Source: Chryseobacterium pennipullorum
Lineage (GTDB): Bacteria; Bacteroidota; Bacteroidia; Flavobacteriales; Weeksellaceae
Direction: 5' to 3'
Length of the DNA stretch: 64,000 nt
Assembly: GCF_003384725.1 (NCBI RefSeq)
Contig: NZ_QNVV01000002.1
Coordinates: forward strand, 62,001-126,000
A program made the translations under genes and the position numbers. The notes under the pieces are model-generated. The model was not told where the DNA came from, did not search any database, and saw nothing but the letters and a program-made list of their open reading frames with translations. Positions 35,750 to 45,300 of the stretch are shown here, piece after piece (positions within the stretch are counted from its first letter, which is position 1; every line of letters begins with the position of its first letter).

Positions 35750-35806
35750 ACGTCCGTAAAAAACTCATGTCTTTTTTTATCTAACAATTTTATTTTTAAC
35801 AATTTA

Positions 35807-37045
35807 ATGAAAATTTTCAAGTTTGGTGGAGCGTCTGTAAAAGACGCCGAGAGTGTGAAAAATGTATCCATGGTTCTACAAAGCCAGGGATTTGCCAAGT
35901 GTTTGCTGGTGATATCAGCAATGGGCAAGACGACCAATGAGCTGGAAAAAGTGGTAGAACTTTATTTCAAAAAAGATAACTATCAAACTGAGATTGAAAA
36001 GATAAAACGAAAACACATTGAGATTGCGGAAGGTCTGTTTCCTGAAAACCATGCTGTTTTTGCTGAAATCAATCTCTTTTTCGATGACCTTGACTCTTTT
36101 TTAAGAAGAAACAAGTCTCCCAACTACGATTTCGTCTATGACCAGGTTGTAAGCTGCGGCGAAATGATTTCTACTAAAATCGTAAGTGAGTATCTGAATG
36201 AGATCCAGTTTACCAATCAGTGGCTGGATGCAAGAGATTATGTAAAGACCGATAATTCGTATAGAGAAGGAACGGTAGACTGGGTAAAAACGGAAGAGTT
36301 TATTACGAGTCTGAATCCTGAGATCTGCTATGTCACCCAAGGTTTTATCGGATCTGATGACAATAATTTTACGGTAACCTTAGGAAGAGAGGGCTCAGAC
36401 TACTCTGCTGCTATTTTTGCGTATTGTCTCAACGCTGAAGCGATGACGATCTGGAAAGATGTACCGGGAGTAATGACCGGTGACCCGAGAAAATTCAATG
36501 ATGTATCACTGCTTTCCAATATCTCTTATGAGGAAGCTATTGAAATGGCGTATTACGGAGCAAGTGTTATTCACCCGAAAACATTACAGCCGCTACAACA
36601 GAAAAACATTCCTTTTTATGTAAAGTCTTTCGTAGATCCTACTAAAGAAGGAACAAAAGTGGGGGCTTCTGATAAAAATCAACAGGAAGAATCTTATATT
36701 TTAAAAGAAGATCAGGCGCTGTTGAAAATCTCCACAAGGGATTTCTCCTTTATAGCGGAAGATCACATGAGTTTGATTTTCGGATACTTATCCAAGTACA
36801 AAATTAAAGTTTCCCTGATGCAGAATTCTGCGATATCACTGGCTTTATGCCTTGAAGATAAATTTAATCAACTGGAAGAACTCAACGAAGAGCTTCAAAA
36901 AATTTTTAAAACTGAAGCAATTAAAAATGTATCTTTATTCACAGTAAGAAATGCGAAGATGGATCACATTGATAAATTTTACCAGGAAAAAAATGTATTA
37001 TTGGAACAAATTTCCAAGAATACACTTCAAATGGTAACACAATAA
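35807..37045 (+). CDS. Aspartate kinase
   Basis: The 412-residue protein phosphorylates aspartate in the pathway to lysine, threonine and methionine. The N-terminal kinase signature is MKIFKFGGASVKDAES, and further motifs are VTLGREGSDYSA and WKDVPGVMTGDPR. The last 130 residues form ACT-like regulatory domains (SFIAEDHMSLIFGYLSKYKI). It is a monofunctional enzyme without a homoserine dehydrogenase domain. ATG 35807 is the first ATG of the frame and begins exactly at the kinase motif; an upstream TTG lies within the promoter. Confidence 0.9.
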   Translation: MKIFKFGGASVKDAESVKNVSMVLQSQGFAKCLLVISAMGKTTNELEKVVELYFKKDNYQTEIEKIKRKHIEIAEGLFPENHAVFAEINLFFDDLDSFLRRNKSPNYDFVYDQVVSCGEMISTKIVSEYLNEIQFTNQWLDARDYVKTDNSYREGTVDWVKTEEFITSLNPEICYVTQGFIGSDDNNFTVTLGREGSDYSAAIFAYCLNAEAMTIWKDVPGVMTGDPRKFNDVSLLSNISYEEAIEMAYYGASVIHPKTLQPLQQKNIPFYVKSFVDPTKEGTKVGASDKNQQEESYILKEDQALLKISTRDFSFIAEDHMSLIFGYLSKYKIKVSLMQNSAISLALCLEDKFNQLEELNEELQKIFKTEAIKNVSLFTVRNAKMDHIDKFYQEKNVLLEQISKNTLQMVTQ

Positions 37046-37067
37046 TATTAATTGCGACTAAACACAC

Positions 37068-38909
37068 ATGAGTTTAATTTCGAAAAACGATCTGATCAAA
37101 GCTTCCGGCTTAAGTAAAATTGGATTCCTCAAGAATCCGGTAGCATCTGCTGTGATGAGCATTGCTAAAATAAACGAAGTAAATAAATTATACGACAAAC
37201 TAAAAGATAAGGAAGGCAAAGACTTTTTCGACTCATTTGTAAGAGAAAGAAACCTAAGCTATGTAGCTTTTGAAGAAGATCTCGCAAAAATCCCGAAAAC
37301 AGGACCGTTTATTCTGGTTTCGAACCACCCGCTGGGTGCTATTGACGGCATTTTAATGTGTAAGATCTTATCAGAGGTTCGTCCGGATTTCAAGGTGATG
37401 GGTAATTTCCTTTTGGAAAAAATCAAGCCGATGGAGCCGTATGTGATCTCTGTAAACCCTTTTGAAAACAAAAAAGAAGCATACAGCAGTTCTTCAGGCA
37501 TGCGTGAGACGCTCAAGCATTTACAGAATGGAGGCTGTGTAGGTATTTTTCCGGCTGGAGAAGTTTCCAATAAAAACAATCCTTACGGAGAGATCCTTGA
37601 TAAAGAATGGGAAAAAACGGCACTTAAGCTAATCAGAATGGCTAAGGTGCCGGTGGTTCCTATGTATTTCCATGCCAAGAACAGCCGTTTGTTTTATCAG
37701 GTCGCCAAACTGCATCCGAATTTGCAGACCCTGATGCTGCCTGCAGAAATGATGAACGACAGGGAAAAGCCAATCAGGATCAGAATCGGGCGTCCTATCA
37801 CGGTAAAGGCCATGGATGAAATGGAAACCATTGAAGAATTGGGTGAGTTTCTTAAACGTAAGGTGTACATGATGAAGTCTTACTACGAAAAAAGGAAATC
37901 TCTTGCCCAAAGCATCAATCTTCAGAATTTATACGTTAAATTTCCTTTACTGAAGGAAGAAAATATTGTTCAGAACATTATCGACGAAACGCCTTTAGAA
38001 GACATTATCAGTGACGTCAATAAGCTGAGAGGAACTGATAGGATGCTGTTCAGTAACGGAAATTATGAAATCTACTTTACCACCTATGAGGAAATTCCTT
38101 CTATTATGAGGGAAATCGGCCGACAGAGGGAACTTACCTTCCGTGCAGTAGGGGAAGGCAGTAACCTTCCGTTTGACCTGGATGAATATGATAAGCACTA
38201 CCATCATTTGTTCTTATGGGACAACGCTGAGAAAAAACTTGCAGGCGCTTACCGGATGGCATTAGGTAGAGAAGTAATGAAGAAATATGGCATCAAAGGC
38301 TTTTACACAAGCTCTCTGTTTGAATTTGAACAGGACATTCATCCTTTCTTTAAAAAGGTAATAGAAATGGGGCGTGCCTATATCTGCCAGGAGTATCAGC
38401 AAAAGCCGCTGCCACTCTTCCTGCTTTGGAGAGGAATTGTACATGTGTGTCTGAGAAATTCTGATCACAAATTCCTGATGGGTGGGGTGAGCATCTCCAA
38501 TAAGTTCTCCGAATTCTCAAAATCACTGATGATTGAGTTTATGCGTTCCAACTATTTCGATTCTGCTGTTGCCCAGTATATCACACCTAGGAATGAATAT
38601 AAAGTAAAGCTTCGTGACCGCGATAAAAGTCTTTTCTTTGACGAAATGGAGTCCGATCTAAACAAACTTGATAAAATCATTGACGATCTGGAGCCTGAAT
38701 TGAGATTACCTGTTCTGATCAAGAAATACATCAAGCAAAATGCTAAAGTGATTGCTTTCAATGTTGACCCGAACTTTAATGACGCCATCGACGGATTGAT
38801 GTATATCCGGATCAGTGACCTTCCTGAAAGTACGATAAAACCCGTATTAGAAGAAATGAGTGATCAAATAAGAAAAGAGCAGGAAAATAATCCGACTGAT
38901 AATCAATAA
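37068..38909 (+). CDS. Two-domain acyltransferase (PlsC + hemolysin/GNAT-like), OlsF-like
   Basis: This 613-residue protein joins two acyltransferase domains. Residues about 60-290 are PlsC-like (SNHPLGAIDGILM and FPAGEVSNK, in place of NHX4D and EGTRS). Residues about 325-560 are GNAT-like and match the OlsB/hemolysin family (TFRAVGEGSNLP, LAGAYRMALG). The same pair of activities, N-acylation of an amino acid then O-acylation, makes ornithine or glycine lipids, and the fused enzyme OlsF of Serratia has both. An aminolipid synthase role is therefore likely, with the amino acid unknown. It starts 22 bp after the aspartate kinase gene. Confidence 0.82.
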   Translation: MSLISKNDLIKASGLSKIGFLKNPVASAVMSIAKINEVNKLYDKLKDKEGKDFFDSFVRERNLSYVAFEEDLAKIPKTGPFILVSNHPLGAIDGILMCKILSEVRPDFKVMGNFLLEKIKPMEPYVISVNPFENKKEAYSSSSGMRETLKHLQNGGCVGIFPAGEVSNKNNPYGEILDKEWEKTALKLIRMAKVPVVPMYFHAKNSRLFYQVAKLHPNLQTLMLPAEMMNDREKPIRIRIGRPITVKAMDEMETIEELGEFLKRKVYMMKSYYEKRKSLAQSINLQNLYVKFPLLKEENIVQNIIDETPLEDIISDVNKLRGTDRMLFSNGNYEIYFTTYEEIPSIMREIGRQRELTFRAVGEGSNLPFDLDEYDKHYHHLFLWDNAEKKLAGAYRMALGREVMKKYGIKGFYTSSLFEFEQDIHPFFKKVIEMGRAYICQEYQQKPLPLFLLWRGIVHVCLRNSDHKFLMGGVSISNKFSEFSKSLMIEFMRSNYFDSAVAQYITPRNEYKVKLRDRDKSLFFDEMESDLNKLDKIIDDLEPELRLPVLIKKYIKQNAKVIAFNVDPNFNDAIDGLMYIRISDLPESTIKPVLEEMSDQIRKEQENNPTDNQ

Positions 38910-38945
38910 GTTTTTAGTTTCACTCAAAAAAAGTACGATGAATAC

Positions 38946-38976
38946 TTGCTTTGTATACCAAAACTTACTACTTTTG
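38946..38976 (+). promoter_or_regulatory. Promoter of the first tRNA-Phe gene
   Basis: TTG at 38946-38948 and a perfect TACTTTTG at 38969-38976 are 20 bp apart. The predicted transcript start is near 38983. The perfect repeat shared with the second tRNA copy starts exactly at this -7 box. Confidence 0.75.
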
Positions 38977-39018
38977 CATCACTTTAAAACAACGAAGTAA
39001 GTCAAACAAAAATATAAT

Positions 39019-39091
39019 GGTTTCTTAGCTCAGTTGGTAGAGCAATGGATTGAAAATCCATGTGTCCCTGGTTCGATTCCTGGAGAAACCA
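39019..39091 (+). tRNA. tRNA-Phe (GAA), copy 1
   Basis: The 73-nt sequence folds as a standard cloverleaf. The acceptor arm is GGTTTCT/AGAAACC with discriminator A39091. The D arm is seen as TTAGCTCAGTTGGTAGAG, the anticodon stem-loop GGATTGAAAATCC gives anticodon GAA, and the T arm is in CCTGGTTCGATTCCTGG. CCA is not encoded and must be added. A terminator follows directly. Confidence 0.97.
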
Positions 39092-39096
39092 CTTGA

Positions 39097-39125
39097 AAAC
39101 CTCTGATTAGTCAGAGGTTTTTTTG
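39097..39125 (+). terminator. Terminator of tRNA-Phe copy 1
   Basis: AAACCTCTGA (39097-39106) pairs perfectly with TCAGAGGTTT (39111-39120), with a TTAG loop and a T-run to 39124. Confidence 0.9.
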
Positions 39126-39126
39126 T

Positions 39127-39988
39127 ATATATTATTCTTAAAGGCGGCAGCCTGCAAATTTGCATTGACTCCGTTCTAAATCTTGAATTTTAGAATTTAT
39201 CAAAAGTTGTGGCTAATTTATGGATCGGGTGTAATTATGAACTATTTAATTATAATGGTACTCCAGCTACCAAATGTGAAATCGGATCAAGTATAAAAAT
39301 TGTGGAGAAACGATTTTTTTTCCTATTATACTTTTGCCTTAAAGCAAAAATATACAAAAATTCAAGACTGGAATCATCCGCTAAAAATTGACCTTGCCTC
39401 CTAAAATTTCCAAACTCGCATGGATTCAACATTGGTTCTTCGACTCAATTGTGTGGCCATGCTCAAACACTTGAAATTTCTTAACGGATTCAAGATCAAT
39501 TTTGCCTCTGATTTTTTATTTTAATTTGAATCGGCGAACCTTAAAGGTTTATTAACGCTCCTGATTCCTAGGTCGATTAAAGAATACTAACAACTATTTT
39601 TAATAGTTCTTATTGGGTTGAGCCAATTGGAAAAAACCTCTGAAAAATATACTTAAACATCTGTGGGAATTTGTGCAATCTGTGGTTAATTTTTTACTTA
39701 TATATTAAAATCGAAGATCATCATCTCATCATCTATCATAAACGCCTTTAAAGCCTTTCAAAAGATAAAAATTGAAAAAGAATATCATGGACACTGTCTC
39801 CTGTCCTGTTATCCTTGTTGCTCATTTGTATTGAATACCGAACAATTGCTAACCCTGGAATAACAAAGAATAAAAAAAGCTTATAATTAAAATATTGACC
39901 AGCAATTAATTGCCTTTAAAAAGAAGTAAGACCTCCCCTTTTTTTAAAAAAAATAGCAAAAAAACTTGCATAGTATTATAAATTCCTA
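39127..39988. other. Gene-free 862-bp stretch between the two tRNA-Phe genes
   Basis: I find no convincing gene here. The two frames of 60 codons (39209-39391 plus, 39250-39432 minus) overlap each other on opposite strands, start at a TTG or look random in composition. The stretch contains a short imperfect repeat (ATCTGTGGGAAT with GCAATCTGTGG near 39660-39685) of the kind seen in flavobacterial intergenic DNA. It may be remnant DNA left by an insertion or duplication. No transposase, integrase or inverted repeats were seen. Confidence 0.6.
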
Positions 39989-39996
39989 TACTTTTG
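39966..39996 (+). promoter_or_regulatory. Promoter of the second tRNA-Phe gene
   Basis: TTG at 39966-39968 and TACTTTTG at 39989-39996 are 20 bp apart, the same geometry as copy 1 despite a diverged spacer. Both copies are therefore likely to be expressed. Confidence 0.75.
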
Positions 39997-40038
39997 CATC
40001 ACTTTAAAACAACGAAGTAAGTCAAACAAAAATATAAT

Positions 40039-40111
40039 GGTTTCTTAGCTCAGTTGGTAGAGCAATGGATTGAAAATCCATGTGTCCCTGGTTCGATTCC
40101 TGGAGAAACCA
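40039..40111 (+). tRNA. tRNA-Phe (GAA), copy 2
   Basis: The gene is identical to copy 1 at 39019-39091, with anticodon GAA in the loop of GGATTGAAAATCC, and CCA is again not encoded. It has its own promoter and terminator. Confidence 0.97.
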
Positions 40112-40116
40112 CTTGA

Positions 40117-40145
40117 AAACCTCTGATTAGTCAGAGGTTTTTTTG
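40117..40145 (+). terminator. Terminator of tRNA-Phe copy 2
   Basis: The same perfect 10-bp stem and T-run as in copy 1 is present. The convergent response-regulator gene ends 14 bp beyond it. Confidence 0.9.
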
Positions 40146-40158
40146 TTGTTATATATTC

Positions 40159-40923
40159 TTAGCTCTTCAACCACTGCAGACAATCCGTTATCTGTCTTTT
40201 GCTGACAAAGACTTCAGTATTGACCTCAGGTTCTGGGGAGAGCTTTAATTCTACTTTCTGGCTGGAATGCTTAATAATTTCTGTAATCGCTTCTTTATTG
40301 ATGATAAACTTACGGTTTACCCTAAAGAAAACCTGCGGGTTTAGTTTGTGAATAATATCTTTGATCGTATCATCGTAGATATAGGTATGATTATCCATTG
40401 TGGTCAGGAAAAGGTATTTTCCGGAAGCAAAGAAATAAGCGGTGTGATGCTCATCTATTGACTTCAGTTTGTTTCCTTCCCTTACCATAAAACGCTTCAT
40501 TATACCGGAATCTTCTCCCTGCCGCAGGGTAGAAATTGATTTGAGGACCGGCTCGGGATCAAAATTGTTTCTAATGGAAACAAATTTATTTAAGGCTTTG
40601 TATAAATCCTCTTCTTCAAAAGGTTTCAGAAGATAATCTATAGTAAAGTGCCGGAATACCCTCATGGCATATTCATCGAAGGCAGTTATGAAAATAATTG
40701 GCGTAAAAAGCTCCACAGATTCGAAAATCTCCAGGCTCATCCCGTCGCCCAAATGAATATCCATAAAGATAAGATCAGTAGAACTGCTCCCGAAGAAGTC
40801 AATTGCCTGTTTTTTGGACCGAAGAACAACTGTTTCAGTAACAGGAACTATGCTCTGATTATCCAAAAGATTTCTGAGATAATTAACAGCCAGCAGTTCG
40901 TCTTCAATAATGGCAATTTTCAT
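40159..40923 (-). CDS. LytTR-family response regulator
   Basis: The 254-residue regulator has a receiver domain (1-120) with the acidic pair at IIEDE, phospho-acceptor Asp55 in LIFMDIHLGDG, and the conserved lysine in LLKPFEEED. The C-terminal LytTR DNA-binding domain (about 148-250) shows the FFRVNRKFIINKEAI signature. LytTR domains bind pairs of 9-bp direct repeats. Its likely partner is the LytS-type kinase at 48364-49959, at the other end of the protease/SusCD locus, and a matching repeat pair lies before the protease gene. ATG 40923 is chosen because the receiver fold begins there and a promoter stands just upstream. Confidence 0.9.
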   Translation of the reverse strand: MKIAIIEDELLAVNYLRNLLDNQSIVPVTETVVLRSKKQAIDFFGSSSTDLIFMDIHLGDGMSLEIFESVELFTPIIFITAFDEYAMRVFRHFTIDYLLKPFEEEDLYKALNKFVSIRNNFDPEPVLKSISTLRQGEDSGIMKRFMVREGNKLKSIDEHHTAYFFASGKYLFLTTMDNHTYIYDDTIKDIIHKLNPQVFFRVNRKFIINKEAITEIIKHSSQKVELKLSPEPEVNTEVFVSKRQITDCLQWLKS

Positions 40924-40930
40924 AACGGTA

Positions 40931-40938
40931 CAAAAGTA
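40931..40938 (-). promoter_or_regulatory. -7 box of the response-regulator gene
   Basis: The minus strand reads TACTTTTG at 40938-40931, a perfect -7 box that ends 7 bp before the ATG (first base 40923). The transcript is predicted to be leaderless. The -33 region falls inside the terminator hairpin of the upstream operon, with TTG at 40958-40956. Confidence 0.6.
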
Positions 40939-40940
40939 CG

Positions 40941-40975
40941 AAAAAACCGCTAAAACAATAAAGTTCAAGCGGTTT
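40941..40975 (-). terminator. Terminator of the protease-SusC-SusD operon
   Basis: On the minus strand AAACCGCT (40975-40968) pairs with AGCGGTTT (40951-40944), followed by a T-run. It stands between the susD stop and the response-regulator promoter, so the regulator is probably transcribed separately. Confidence 0.75.
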
Positions 40976-40997
40976 CAGGGGTTGTTAATATGAAATG

Positions 40998-42317
40998 TTA
41001 TAAATTAGGATTATTCCTCTTCGCACTCATCGGATATTCAATGGTATATCGGGGATCATTCTGCTGAAGAATATATTCCTTACCATTGATGGTATGTACT
41101 ATTTTTTTCTGGTTAGCTCTTCTCAGATCGAACCATCTATGTCCTTCTGCTGCAAACTCTCTGAACCTTTCATCAAGAATAAAATTCATGAATTCTGAGT
41201 CACTCATTGGAGTAATTACATTCTGAACTGAAGTATACCCTTCCGGCGTATATCTGTTTTTCAACACTTTCAACAGTGTTTCTTTTGCCTCACCAATTTT
41301 ACCAAGCTTCAATAATGCTTCAGATTTTATAAAATACATTTCAGCCGTTCTGAAAGAAACTTTAAACTCAGAACTTCCTTTTTTAATGATTTTATATTGG
41401 CTGCCATTTTTTTCAAAATAAATCTTAAATCTTTTATCGGTAGTATCATTGTATTTTGAGATCAATTCAGAAGAGGCAAAGGACAGGTTTTGTGCACCAC
41501 TATCAAATACATCATCCAAAGCCATAATAGACTCTACAGACATATAATGGTGAGGGGCTGTCGTACCAGTATTTAAATTACTCAGTTCTCCTTTTACGGC
41601 AAGTACCTGCTCTGCATAGGCTAATGCTTTATTCCAATTCCCCTCATAAAGAGCTGTTCTGGCCTGTAAAGCGGTTAATGCCACCTTTGAGAATCTGTAG
41701 TTGACCCCTGCATTCTGCTGCTGCTCTACCATAAGCCCTTCCGCCTTGCTCATGTCTGCATGAACCTGGTTATACACTTCCTGTACAGTGGATGGCTTCA
41801 ACACAGCTTCCAGATCCATTTCAAGATTGATGGGAACTCCTCTGTCTGTAGAAGCTGTAGCACTGTTGTAAGGCTTTCCATAGAGATTAACCATATCAAA
41901 GTATACATAGGCACGCAATGCATAAGCTTCAGCGAGGATCTGTTGTTTTTCAGGAGAATCCTGCATCGTTTTGCTTCCCTCATTGATGATCTGATTCAGA
42001 TAAAAAACCACTGAATAAAACTTTACCCATGGAAATTCTGCGGTCGCCGAATCATTATTGGTATCCTTCCACATTGCAATTTCACGATACACATTAAATT
42101 CATTTAACTCTTCATTGATCGTTACCTCATCTGTACGAAGTACTGACAGCGATTTGTGGGACGGATATTTTGCATAAGCTGATGTAAGAACCTTACGATA
42201 ATCTTCAACAGTGACCGGGATCACTTTTCCCTCAGGCTGTATATCTAAAAACCGATCACATCCTATACTGCTAAAGCTGATTACTGCTAATGCTACGATT
42301 GTAGTTATTTTTTTCAT
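40998..42317 (-). CDS. SusD/RagB family nutrient-binding lipoprotein
   Basis: The 439-residue protein has a lipoprotein signal (ALAVISFSSIGCDRFLDIQ) with the lipobox cysteine near residue 20, followed by the typical SusD N-terminus FLDIQPEGKVIP. The body is helical with TPR-like pairs (AEAYALRAYVYFDMVNLYG). The C-terminal signature is FILDERFREFAAEGHRWFDL. SusD proteins cap the SusC transporter and bind the ligand at the cell surface. It starts 12 bp after susC. The ligand class, inferred from the adjacent protease, is a protein or peptide. Confidence 0.92.
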   Translation of the reverse strand: MKKITTIVALAVISFSSIGCDRFLDIQPEGKVIPVTVEDYRKVLTSAYAKYPSHKSLSVLRTDEVTINEELNEFNVYREIAMWKDTNNDSATAEFPWVKFYSVVFYLNQIINEGSKTMQDSPEKQQILAEAYALRAYVYFDMVNLYGKPYNSATASTDRGVPINLEMDLEAVLKPSTVQEVYNQVHADMSKAEGLMVEQQQNAGVNYRFSKVALTALQARTALYEGNWNKALAYAEQVLAVKGELSNLNTGTTAPHHYMSVESIMALDDVFDSGAQNLSFASSELISKYNDTTDKRFKIYFEKNGSQYKIIKKGSSEFKVSFRTAEMYFIKSEALLKLGKIGEAKETLLKVLKNRYTPEGYTSVQNVITPMSDSEFMNFILDERFREFAAEGHRWFDLRRANQKKIVHTINGKEYILQQNDPRYTIEYPMSAKRNNPNL

Positions 42318-42329
42318 TGTTTTCAAGTT

Positions 42330-45300
42330 TTAAAAAGAAACATTAAATCCTATTGTCACCGACTTGGTAATAGGCTGTGCATAAATATTACCATAAGTTT
42401 CCGGATCAAAATATCCATCGTACCCATTACTGAAGACAAAAAGGTTACGACCTTCTACACTCAGTCTAAGGCTTGTAATTCCCATAGGCGCAGTAAATTC
42501 TTTAGGAAGTGTATACCCCAGACGGATACTGCTGATTCTTACATAACTTACTTCTTTAGCCCATATATCAAGCAAACCATAGGTGTTGGAACGGTTACCC
42601 GCAAACCATTTGTTAGCCATCCAGCCATCAGGATTTGCATCCATATCACCACTTGTAATTCCTGGTAATGAACTTCCTGCCTCATATATTTCTCTCGTAT
42701 AGTTTCTACCTCTGTCGAATTCCATTCCTCTGTAAGACGGAGTACGCATTACGGTCTGCTTGAAATTGAAAGTTGCAGCAACAGTAAGGTCAAAATTGCG
42801 AACCTTGAAGGTGTTGATTAACCCTCCGGTAAACTTGGGATCTCTGTCTCCTACATAAGTGAACAGGTTTCTCAGCTCCTCGTTTGAAAGCTTCGTATCA
42901 ACAAGCTGACCCGGAAGAAAATCTGCATATACATCATAAAGTTTGAAGAAATCTGCAGCAGAAACCTTTTCATTTCCTTTCCAGAACATTGGGTTTCCGT
43001 TTTCATCCATTCCAGCAGTCTTTAGCGCAAAAACAGCATTTACGGGAAGCCCTTCTCTGGATGGGAGCATCGCATTGTCACGAGGCTGTTCGCTAATAAC
43101 ATTACTCTTGTTGTGAGCAAAGTTAATAGTGGTAGACCATTTGAAGTTCTCCTTGTTGATGTTTCTGGTAGATAATGCCAATTCAAAACCTTTGTTGGTA
43201 AGACTTCCCCAGTTCATCATTGTATATTCAAAACCTGTTTCAAGGGGCGTCTCTTTCATACTGATCATATCCGTTCCTTTTCTGCTGTACACATCAGCAG
43301 TAAGATTTATACGGTTATTGAATAATCCCAGATCAAGTCCAACATTCACATTGGTTGTTTTTTCCCAACGAAGTTTATCATTAGGCGGGCTGATCACGTT
43401 GATCACATCTTCTCTCATTCCCGGAAGAATATTTGCATAACTGTATTCACCAATAAAGAATGGTGAAGTATTACGGTCAATATTCCCCTGCAAACCATAG
43501 GAAGCTCTTAGTCTAAGATTGGAAACGGGAGTAAGATTCTTCATGAAATTCTCTTTCGTTACCAACCATGAACCTGAAACAGCCCATATAGGAAGATATT
43601 TATACTTTTTGTTTACCCCAAATAAGTTGGTTCCATCGTATCTCACACTTCCAAAGAAAGTATATTTCTGATCATAGGTATAAGAAGCTGTAGCAAACAT
43701 AGATGCATAGGCATTTTCTACAGGTGGCATTTCACGGTAGGTTTCATACTTCTTCTCTGCCGCAAAATTGGCACTAGGGAAAGCAATCGGCGTTGCCGTT
43801 CTCGTATTTTTATTATAACCAAAAGCTCTGGTAAGTGTTGTATTATCTTCTGTTTTACGAAGTTCTGTCCCCGCCATCAAATCAATTTCGTGTACAGAAT
43901 TAATTCTTGTATTGTAGGTTCCCTGTAACTTCCAGTTGTATTGAAAGAAGTCATTATCCCAGTTCTGCTTGATGTCTCCCGCAGGTAAGAAATATCGGTA
44001 AGCTCCATCTTTATAGTAACGGGTGGCCTCTTTCATTTTTCTTGTAAAGTAGGTTTCCTGTCCTGCATATTTCTCCGTCTTGTTGGTATCATACTGAATT
44101 CCCAACTGTGAGGTAAACTTGAGGTTTTTGGATACTTTGTACTCTAAATCCAATATCGCCTTTAACGAGTGATTCTTTAGCGTATAGCTCGTATTTTCTC
44201 TTTCTTCCAGGAAGTTGAAAGGAACATAGGTATCTGCAAAACCATCTATATCTTTATCATATCTGTAACTTCCATCCGGATTGAAGGGGTTCAGATAAGG
44301 GTTGGCATTTCTTGAATAATTAACCGGGCTTGCTGCTGCGTCAGCATCCGTCATGAATGACTGACGCTCACTTTGAGTACCGAAAATAGAGATCCCCGCA
44401 TTGAGCTTATCGCTTAATTTATAGTTGTTTTTTAATGTAAGATTATAACGTTTGAAGCCTGTACCAATGGTTGTTCCTTCTTCGTCAAAATACCCTAGTG
44501 AGAAATAGTAATCTGAAGTATCACTTCCTCCGGAAATACTTACACCATACTGTTTGTTGATGGCATTTCTGTACAACAGTTTACCCCAGTCTGTGGTATT
44601 ATTTCTTAAAGAATTAAGTTGCTGACGTGTCAATGGATTCAAAGCTTCCAATCCTCCTGCTCTATAATCTTCCAGCTGGTGGTTTTGCGTTAAAATTCTC
44701 ATGACTTCACCCTTGTCTGCGCGGTAAGTAAGATCTGCACGTTTTGCAAGCATCAGTTCAAGATCTACCTTTTCGCTGGCATTCAAAAGATTAAGTCGGT
44801 CAAAATCAGGACGGGCAGTGATAAAGGTATCTGCTGAAAAGTTTAATTTCATGCTTCCTTTTTTTCCTTTCTTTGTTGTAATGGAAATTACCCCATTTGC
44901 CGCTCTTGCCCCATAAATAGCTGTTGCTGCCGCATCTTTCAGAATTGTAATATCCTCAATATCGTTAGGGTTTAATCCTGCAATGGAAAAGTTCTGGAGC
45001 TGATCAATATTGTCTTTATCCGTAAAGTTCGGCACATCATTCCCCTCCAATGGAAGTCCATCAATTACCCATAGTGGATCCTGCGGACCGGATAGTGAAG
45101 CCGTACCACGAATTCTAATTTTCGTAGGAGCGCCCGGAGCTCCGGTTTGAGGAGCCACAGCAACTCCTGCAATCTGCCCTGCCAACATCTGGTCTACACT
45201 CGCTACCCCAGCCTGGCTGATATTATCCATTTTTACCGTAGCAACTGCTGAAGTCTGCTTACGTTTTTCAATTTTCTGATATCCGGTAATGATCACTTCC

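Larger units (their letters stand above)
38969..39126 (+). repeat. 158-bp direct repeat, copy 1
   Basis: This block (-7 box, leader, tRNA-Phe and terminator) is identical base for base to 39989-40146, exactly 1020 bp away. Outside the block the sequences diverge at once on both sides, although the -33 element ACTTGC is kept in both. Confidence 0.95.
39989..40146 (+). repeat. 158-bp direct repeat, copy 2
   Basis: The block is identical to 38969-39126 over its whole length and contains the second tRNA-Phe gene with leader and terminator. Confidence 0.95.

Noticed and set aside
39209..39432. Two 60-codon frames in the tRNA interval
   Set aside because: They overlap on opposite strands, have no recognisable domain and no promoter, and lie in otherwise decayed DNA.
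38969..40146. Possible CRISPR or phage attachment repeat
   Set aside because: There are only two copies 1020 bp apart and they contain a complete tRNA gene. No integrase or Cas gene is near, so a duplication of the tRNA unit is the better reading.
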